In this document: positions 56,946 through 64,000 of the stretch, piece after piece
Numbering within the stretch: the stretch's first letter is position 1
How the letters are laid out: each line of letters starts with the position of its first letter
Assembly (NCBI GenBank): GCA_012064385.1
Contig: QRDG01000867.1
Location: 550,515 to 614,514 of the forward strand
DNA from: Puccinellia tenuiflora
Taxonomy: Eukaryota > Streptophyta > Magnoliopsida > Poales > Poaceae
Direction of reading: 5' to 3'
DNA: 64,000 bases
Notes under the pieces: model-generated
Told to the model about the DNA's origin: nothing
Database searches by the model: none
The model's input: the letters and a program-made list of their open reading frames with translations, nothing else
Program-made: the position numbers and the translations under genes

Positions 56946-59221
56946 GGAGCCACCTAGCTAGGTCTGATCCACCTTGAGAGTCTGGCCGAAGCTTCGAGGT
57001 GGGCCTAACCGTTTGCGACTATGTGCTAGGTGACCCAGACTGCCATGAGAATGGTCATTTCGCATCATACCGCAAGCCCTACGCAAGTAACCACGTATCC
57101 ATCTTACCATATCATACGCGCTAGTAACTGTAGAAACACCCGAACTAAGTTGTGGCTCCTGGACAGGTTTGAGGATCCGGTAATAGATTGCGGGGAGGCC
57201 CATAGAACTCCCACATGTGGTTAGTGCGCTCAGTCTTGGATCAGCGGAAAAGAACTCGGGTCCTAGGCGACACTAGCAGAACAAATCACCACGATTGGCC
57301 TTCCGCCGGTGCCTTATCTTTATTATATTATTCCCATCGCAACAGAAAATAAAGATTACCATTTTAGTTGAGCCTAGCTATCATGTTATCAACAAGACTA
57401 GATAAAGAGATAACAGGACTCAAGCAAAGCACCTAAGCATGCACTAGGACTCGCAAGGCTAACAAGGTAAACAAGCAACAGGTAATAGGATGTGGGGATG
57501 TGGCTATATCATGGCTGCCAGGTAAACATGTAAATAGGATCGGGACACAAGCATCGTGAAGATAGGATGAGTAGGAGACAGAAAACAAGCAAAGATAGCA
57601 AGGGAGTATCACTTGCCTGCAATCCGGTAGAGGTAGCAGAACCTGTCGTTGCTCACATCAACTCAACGTTCTATTCCCGAGAAGCAACGAACACTGGGCA
57701 ACGGAAAAGATGCATTTTACTCTACGGCAAAAGAAGCGGCATGTTGTTGACATGAATGCATGACAATTTAAATGTGGTCCAATTTTATTTCCTAACACAT
57801 GGCAAAACATTTTAAATGGGATCGGTGCAAAATATAGATGCATCGGACAATTAATGATGCATGCTTTTATAAGGTATGCATATATGGTTTATAGGGTTTA
57901 GGGTTGGGGTCACACATCGGATTCGGGGAAACTTCGGTTTCGGAGCGAATGTAGGCGACGTCGTCGAAGTAGTCGCTCCGTAGTCGATGTAGTCGAGGTC
58001 GTGGAAGTAGTCGTACTCGGGTCGTCGTCGTAGCGGACCTTGGCGTTCCGGGCTTCAGGGTCAACGGGGTCCGGGCTTCGGCTTCACGATGGGAACGGGC
58101 GTCGGGGACGGAAACGGAAGCGTCGGGGAACACACGGGGAACGTCGGGAAACAGATTCACGTCGGGGAACATCGGGGATAGGAAACGGGGAACGGGGACA
58201 TGTCGGGAAGGAGGCCGGCATGGCAGCAGAGGAGAGGTGCAGGAGCAGAGGGCGGCCAGAGGCGGGCTGAAGCAGGGGGGCGTGGGAGGAGCTCGAGCTG
58301 GGGATGGGGAGAGGGGAGCTCGGGAGAGAGGAAGGCAAGGGGGAGGCGCGGTGGAGAAGGAGAGGGGAGCACGGCCGGGGAGGAGCTAGACGGCGGCGAG
58401 CTCGCGGTGGAGGGAGGCGAGGTCGGGGCCGAGGAGGAGATGCGGGTGTCGGCGAGGCAGGAGGAGCAGGCGCGGGGACGGCCGCGGGCGACGGGCTTGA
58501 CGAGGAGGCGCGGAGAGAGATGGCCGGCTCGGGCCGGAGCCGATCGAGGCAGAGGGAGGAGGTGAGGTGGAGGGCACCAGGGAGATGATGATGCGGGGAG
58601 AGGAGGAGAGGGAGGCCGACGGGGAAGAGAGCGCCGGGCTGGGGCGCGTGGGGCCGAGGCAGGCAGGCCAGAGAGGGAGAGCCGGTGAGGAGCAGGTGGA
58701 GATGGAAGGTGCGTGCGGGAGACGAGTGAGGGAGGAGGCCGACCACAGAAAGGAGAAAGAGTAGGGGAAAAGAAGAAAAGAAAAAGGAGGAGAGAAAGAA
58801 AGGCAGGGACCCAAAAAAAAGGGAAAAGGACCTTTTTGGGAGGTGGGAGGACCCGAAAGCAAAAAGGAAAAAGAGGAGGAGGGTGGCTGCAAGATGCAAG
58901 GGGGTAGGAGGAAAAGAGCCAGGGAAGGAATTAGGGTTTTGGAGGCTAGATGGGCTTGGGTCGGTTAGGGCTACTCTCTCTCAATTTCTCAAAACATTTT
59001 ATTTTCTTTTGCAAAATAATTTCGCAAATAATTTTAGAAAACGGAGACGACTGTCTCGGTAAAACTTTTCTGACAAATTTAGTAAAAATAAAATAGGGTT
59101 TAATAAAAATAATTTTTGTTGCCAAAAATATGCGATGCGCATGATGCTGATGTCATGATAATGCAAAAAGGAAAAACAAACAAATTCTAATTTGGGGAAA
59201 ACCCCGGGACATTACAGTGCT

Positions 59222-60647
59222 GATTTTGTTCTTGGCTTAGCTGCACACTCAAAGCGCGATATGCAACCAAGCTCCTATAATTATCAGCATCATCAGCGCA
59301 CATGACCTCTATGTCCTGCTCAGAATCTTCATTATCCTCTTGTTGTGCAGAAATAAGCGCGAGAGTCTCTTCATCATAATCACTTGCAGAATCATACTCT
59401 CCATCTTCACGCACGATCATCACACGCTGTGTCTTGCACTCTCTCTCGATGTGACCATAACCCCAACAACGGCGACATTGCACATCCCTTTTTCTTCCCG
59501 TGGACACCGAACTCCGAGCTGGCCCATTAGATGTTGATGGAGGACTCGGTGCCGGTGTGCGTGATGGTGGCATGCTAGACTTGTTGGTCGAAGGAGGAGG
59601 TGCAGAACCACAGGAACTGGCATCCGGTTGGCGTGGCGTCCATGAGGATGTACGACCTGCAGAAAAATTAGGCCTTGTCCGCGGTTGACGATCCTGCACT
59701 TCACGTTCAGCTTTGCAAGCAAGATGAAATAAATGGGTGATAGTATTGTACTCCTTATATTCAAGAATTGTTTGAATCTCCCTATTCAACCCACCCAAAA
59801 AGCGTGCAAACATAGCTTCGTTATCCTCAATAATATCACAACGAATTAAACCAATTTGCCATTCTTAATAATACTCTTCTACAGATTTTTTACCTTGTTG
59901 TAAACGGGTGAGTTTTTGTAACATTTCATGCTGATAATAAGGAGGTACAAAACGAGTACGCATAGCATCTTTTAAAGCAGCCCAAGTAGTAGGAATATTA
60001 TCATGATAAAGACGGCAATGTTCAGACCACCAAACAGATGCAAAACCAGTAAATTCACAAGTGGCAGCACAAACACGTCTATCCTCGGGATACTGTAAAC
60101 ATGCAAAATGTAGGTCTACTTCTAGTTCCCATGTAAGATAAGCATCAGGATTATATCGACCCTCAAAAGGTGGAATAACTAATTTTAATTTAGCAACATG
60201 GTCGTCCTCGCGTACCTGCGCTTGCTGCCGGTGTGCAAGGTTGCGTGGATGTACATGTGGACGACCCGGTGGGTAGTCGCCGTCCGCCGCGTAACCGTCG
60301 CCATGCTCGACGGGATTGACGACATGGCCAGCAGCAGATGCGGCCGAAGCTTGAGGATCCTGTAGAGGTACACGACCTGCCCGTGGAACTGTGGCGCCTT
60401 GCACCACGGAAGGTGGTATGCGGGGTGGCTGCAACTGTCCCAACAAGCGATCAAACTTGCCGGACAGCTCAGCCAAGGTGGTGTTGTAATCATCGAACTT
60501 GGCGTTGACTGTACCCTCCAACCCATCGATCTTATCCATAGCAACACGTATCCGTTCCTCAGTGTCCAAAGCATGGTCCGTAACCATCTTCTCAAAGTGC
60601 TCCTGCAGTTCCTTGTTGGTCATCTCGGCCTTCTCTTCCCCTGACAT
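59222..60647 (-). pseudogene. Gag of the CRM-like element
   Basis: It begins at 60647 (MSGEEKAEMTNKELQEHFEK) with a coiled-coil N-terminus. The retrotransposon gag core includes FEGRYNPDAYLTWELEVDLH and WAALKDAMRTRFVPPYYQHE. A TAA near 59862-59864 interrupts the core, and the frame continues at 59813 with FLGGLNREIQTILEYKEYN and a CCHC zinc knuckle CRRCWGYGHIEREC (about 59436-59477). The end at 59222 abuts the GTGCT duplication of the giant-LTR insertion. Role by family: particle formation and RNA packaging. Confidence 0.87.
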
Positions 60648-61722
60648 GATTAGTAGAAAACAAGAAACAAAGACAAGTATATGTTCCTATCAACTACTAG
60701 GATGTGGTAGGGAAACACGCAATACGTCAAGCAAAATATAAGGCTCTTACAAGTTCTTTACCAAGCAAGAGAGCGTCACGACGACCACAAAGATTAGTAC
60801 TCCGATGATTGGACAAAGCAATTACTAGGCGAGGTACAATGCACATAGGAGAAATCTGTGGAGCTTTAGGAAGGTTTATATATGGTATAGCAAAAATCAA
60901 ATCAGGAATGCACGTTCAAACAACGCTCAAAGACGGTATGTGCTGGTCCTAGGCTAGACCGTACTAGAGACGCGAGCCTAGAACACCAACGAAGTCACGA
61001 CGCCGCACAACGAGCATCACAAAAATAGCTCGAAACAGCAAGATATAAGTGAAGATCAACAATAGGCAAACTGGGTAGTGAGTGTATGCCCTGTAAAACA
61101 TGCAAAATCATGAAAATATCACTATGATGGCAAGTGTCTCAACACAATCCCCAGAATAAGAAACGAGTGTACGCTTGAAATTTTTTCCGAAAGTGCTCTG
61201 CAAAGCATGCTAGACTTTTTTTTTGCGGATGAGTGGGCTACGCGAGCAGAAGGGAACCGAGACAGACTCGAGCTGAACACGTAGACTTGGCGGAAAAGGA
61301 AACTGAATACCCAAAACCCTAACCCTAATTGTTATGATCACGCGGAAGGAAGGTGTGGCGGCTTTGTGGTAGGGTTTCGCGGCAGTGTTGGTGATGGTAG
61401 CAGAAGGTGGCGGCGGAAGAACTTGTGGATGGAAGGCGGTGATCTGTAAGCGTGGAAGATGGTGCGGCGGTAGCAATGACTAGATGTGATCCGAACTCGA
61501 AACTCTAAAGGACTAGATGATAAGACCAGCACTTTGACACGCCGATGCAGACACAGATTCAACAATGCAATACACTGAAAATATTATGCAACAGACCCGG
61601 ACTGGTTCTAAGACGGGATGATCTAACCCTAATATTTTTTTGGCTTTTTCGTGGACTGTAGGTATGAAAAACAGATGCAATCTACACTAGTAAAACTGTA
61701 AATCTCACCGATCAACCTGAAA
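60648..61722 (-). other. 5' leader of the CRM-like element
   Basis: About 1.07 kb between the primer-binding site and gag. No ORF or domain is recognisable; an AAAACCCTAACCCTAA telomere-like motif lies at about 61311-61329. A long untranslated leader is ordinary for plant Gypsy elements. Confidence 0.6.
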
Positions 61723-61732
61723 TCTGATACCA
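61723..61732 (-). other. Primer-binding site of the CRM-like element
   Basis: The minus strand reads TGGTATCAGA, matching the first ten bases of the initiator tRNA-Met primer site, two bases inside the LTR end. Confidence 0.75.
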
Positions 61733-61734
61733 CT

Positions 61735-62169
61735 TGATATGACTAAGGTAGTCTGATCTTTCGATGACACAAGATACGTCGATTCTGGTGGAGTTCGACC
61801 TTGGTGATCCGACTTCCACGTATAAATACGCAACGCCTATGCAATCGCTAAACCAATCTCCATGAGTTACCAACCCTGCAGTAGCACGATCGGCCTGAAC
61901 AAAGAGGTCTAGTTCTTCCTACGACCGAGAAACAAGTAAAAACCAAAGATGCAATCACGAAATTGCGGATGTAAGATAAGCTTTATTAAAAAGGTGGGAT
62001 TCCGAGAAGCGGACTTGATCTGGTCGTTGGACACAAACCGAGTACACGAAGTTGCAGCAATTGGCTAACTTTTAACTAAACAAAATCCGAGTCTAAACGA
62101 CGACCTAAGGAGGCTACATAAGGAGGAAAGGTGTGGGATTTCGTCCAGCCATGGGGTAGCGGCCGAATC
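61735..62169 (-). repeat. 5' LTR of the CRM-like element, truncated by an insertion
   Basis: It starts TGATATGACTAAGG and aligns with 34270-34700 up to GCGGCCGAATC, where a new element begins (TGTAACATCCC at 62170). The remaining LTR sequence should lie beyond the right edge of the window. Confidence 0.8.
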
Positions 62170-64000
62170 TGTAACATCCCAAGTTTCAAAATTTTGAAAA
62201 TTCAGAGGGATCAAAAACTTTTGTGTTTAAATTTAAAAAAAATTAAATCATGCATGGCATTCATCAGCATCATCTTTGTTTGTTGCATTTTAGTTTTTGA
62301 AATAGTAAATTATTTCAAAATTGAAGTTATAGTTCAAACATTGACATAAAGAGTGCCACGCAACTCTAGTCATATTTCAATTTTTTTTTTGTTGGTGGAA
62401 ATAGTAGTTCCATATTATTCTAATTTGAATAATCTCTCTAAAAATTATTTTCTCTAATTTTCTGAAATGTTTTGAATCTGTTTGGATTCATTTGTTTTAA
62501 AAACAGAAAATAGAAAAGAAAAGGAACAAAGAAAAAAAACAAAGTGGGCTGCACCGCCCGAACTAGACCGAGCCGGCCCAACCGCATGACCAGCAGCCAG
62601 CCCGGCAGCAGCCCGTCATCTTTTTTTTTTCTCTTCTCTCTCTTTCTTGTTTTTCCTTGGGCCGAACCGTTTCTGGCCTATTCGGCCAACCAGACCAAGC
62701 TAGCGATCTCTCGCTGGTCCTCTTCCTCCTCGCGCATACGTACAGACTGAACGCTACAGCCACCATAGCCATTACTTCCCCCTTCATTTTCCCATCAATT
62801 GTGTGACCGTTTCAGTTTTCTTTCAACATGAGAGTCACTCAGAATTTGATGGACATTCCATTCAGGGAAATAAAATCCCATTTTGATGCCTTAAACATCC
62901 CAATCGATTCGGTGGTCCGAATGCCATTGGTTAGCATTGCATTCCCTATCCCCCCTCGTCAGCCCATACAAAGGTGAACCGAGCACGTCACTTTGCACCT
63001 CGTACTTTGGCCTCCTACACAACTTTCCTGAACAAACTTTCTCGAGATCAGCCCTGTATATCCCCTGCCATCACCGTCCTAGTTTAGATCTTGTCGAGTT
63101 CATCGGACCGGTACGTCGCGTATGTTGAACATTTCTTCGATTCCTTTTACTTATATACTCTCCTAATTGCCGCCTACATCCCGGACATGACCGTGCATCA
63201 ACAATAGGTCGTGGTCCGCATCGCCGCCGACGCCGCCGTGACTCCATTCGTTTCTCCACGCCGTTCCAGGAAGGGAAGGACGACCACGCCATGTCTATCA
63301 TCTTCTCCACACCGTGCGCACGCCGTCAACACTTGTACCGAGCACGAAGACCTCCGGAATGACGGGAACACCCACGACCGAGCCGCACCGCCACCGTTCC
63401 AGCTAACTCCGGTGACTAGCACCGCCCGGTGAGGAACCTTAGCTCTGCACCGTCCGATCCGGATCCAAAGGCCACATTTGTTTCACTTACCGAATCGGTC
63501 TCGTCCAATCCGGAGCCACCACGTGGCCCGGTTTCTTTTATCATTTTTTGTTTTTCTGTTTTCAGACATAAATTCATCCAAACTTTGAAAATCCATATCT
63601 TTTGAACCACAACTCCAAATTTAGTGATTTTGATGTCTATCGATTCAGAAAAATTAGTAGAATCCAGTAGTGTAATTTTTGTTACGTGCACAAACTTGGT
63701 AATTACAGAATGTTTAATAACTTGTTTTGGCTAACTAGAGCTTTATAAATCCTTTTGAGTGAATCCAATTGCAGAATCTTTGTTTAGTTGTCCTCTGTCC
63801 AGTAGTACTATTTTCAATATTTTATAAAATGTTTAAGTACAAAACCTTTAAATTGTGTTAATACCCTTTTTGAGTGACTTGAAAATGCTCCTAATAATTA
63901 AACTAATTAAAATTGATTTGTGGCATCATGCATATAGAACAACCATAGAACAGAAAGTAAACTTATATTTGTGTTGTGGTAAATTTTGCATATTCATGCA
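62170..64000 (+). mobile_element. LTR-type insertion starting TGTAACATCCCAAG, right-truncated by the window
   Basis: The match to the CRM-like LTR ends abruptly at 62169 and a TG-starting sequence begins (TGTAACATCCCAAGTTTC), the form of a common grass LTR family terminus. The following 1.8 kb is A/T-rich, then mixed, with no gag or pol motif and only short chance frames. It may be an LTR or a solo LTR; its target duplication and other end are outside the window. Confidence 0.55.

Larger units (their letters stand above)
42081..59216 (-). mobile_element. Non-autonomous giant-LTR, minimal-internal retrotransposon, TSD GTGCT
   Basis: The left LTR is 42081-45333 (3253 bp) and the right LTR is 45783-59216 (about 3.18 kb after subtracting the Athila-like insertion 46700-56945). 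Internal sequence is only 45334-45782. GTGCT flanks both ends (42076-42080, 59217-59221). A 17-base initiator-Met tRNA primer-binding site adjoins the right LTR, so the element is minus-oriented. Nothing in it encodes gag or pol. LTR termini are TGTAATGTCCCGGGG and CTTGGGGCGTTACA (minus sense). Structure resembles LARD/TRIM-type parasites but with an inverted size ratio: the LTRs are seven times longer than the inside. Confidence 0.9.
45783..59216 (-). repeat. 5' LTR of the giant-LTR element, interrupted by an Athila-like insertion
   Basis: Segments 45783-46699 and 56951-59216 together form the LTR; the five bases GGAGC flank the insertion on both sides. It starts TGTAACGCCCCAAGATTGG and ends GGACATTACA. 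Compared with the left LTR it lacks about 40 bases around 57560 and around 57850 by eye. Confidence 0.88.
34270..62169 (-). mobile_element. Ty3/Gypsy element, chromovirus (CRM-like), host of nested insertions
   Basis: A minus-strand element whose parts are: 3' LTR from 34270, integrase, RNase H and RT (34901-38038), protease (41635-42075), gag (59222-60647), leader, primer-binding site (61723-61732) and 5' LTR (61735-62169, cut by another insertion). Insertions at 38044-41629 and 42081-59216 separate the coding parts; removing them and one copy of each 5-base duplication restores the domain order PR-RT. The C-terminal integrase segment GPFKVLEKINDNAYKLELP is characteristic of CRM/Reina-type chromoviruses. 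The two LTRs differ at several per cent of sites by eye, older than the elements nested in it. Confidence 0.85.

Noticed and set aside
1..64000. tRNA, rRNA or other structured RNA genes
   Set aside because: I looked for tRNA A/B boxes and conserved rRNA stretches by eye and saw none beyond the tRNA-complementary primer-binding sites.

Overview
The window is plant nuclear DNA from a grass (Poaceae, probably a temperate Pooideae species; I cannot resolve the genus). The evidence is GC-rich first exons with AT-rich introns, GT-AG introns, Stowaway/hAT/Harbinger-type MITEs, a CACTA transposon, and dense nested Ty3/Gypsy retrotransposons with tRNA-derived primer-binding sites. No rRNA, tRNA, CRISPR or prokaryotic feature is visible.

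Layout. (1) Positions 1-15639: a minus-strand Ty3/Gypsy element of the Tat type (extra, archaeal-type RNase H after the normal one) that continues past the left edge. It carries a spliced ORF on the opposite strand downstream of its integrase, and a 6.7-kb CACTA transposon (5059-11746, TSD CAT) splits its reverse-transcriptase frame. (2) Positions 15640-17182: the 3' end and LTR of an older, plus-strand Gypsy element, apparently cut by the Tat insertion. (3) Positions 17183-31340: the genic island. A hAT-type MITE (17467-18057, 8-bp TSD) lies just upstream of a seven-exon IRE1 gene (18581-25724; ER-stress sensor kinase/endoribonuclease). About 2.6 kb further on is a six-exon SET-domain methyltransferase gene of the SDG40/Rubisco-LSMT-like family (28360-30939). 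Several MITEs sit in introns and between the genes. Each gene carries two 1-base deletions at short homopolymers that break the reading frame. These are either real lesions or, as I think more likely, assembly errors. (4) Positions 31575-34269: a non-coding LTR-retroelement remnant. (5) Positions 34270-62169: a degenerate minus-strand Gypsy element (chromovirus/CRM-like) that acts as host for a nest of insertions: a 3.59-kb solo LTR (38044-41629, TSD CACTC) and a complete non-autonomous element with LTRs of about 3.2 kb but only about 450 bp of internal sequence (42081-59216, TSD GTGCT). The right LTR of that element was itself invaded by a 10.2-kb Athila-like Gypsy element (46700-56945, TSD GGAGC). 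(6) Positions 62170-64000: another LTR-type insertion that starts inside the 5' LTR of the CRM-like element and runs off the right edge.

The two host genes are unrelated in function and share no operon-like logic. Everything else is mobile DNA. The observations I rate highest are the giant-LTR/minimal-internal element family, whose oppositely oriented copies form an inverted repeat with arms over 3 kb; the paired-hairpin arrays at the CACTA ends; the spliced antisense ORF of the Tat element; and the frame lesions in IRE1 and SDG40.
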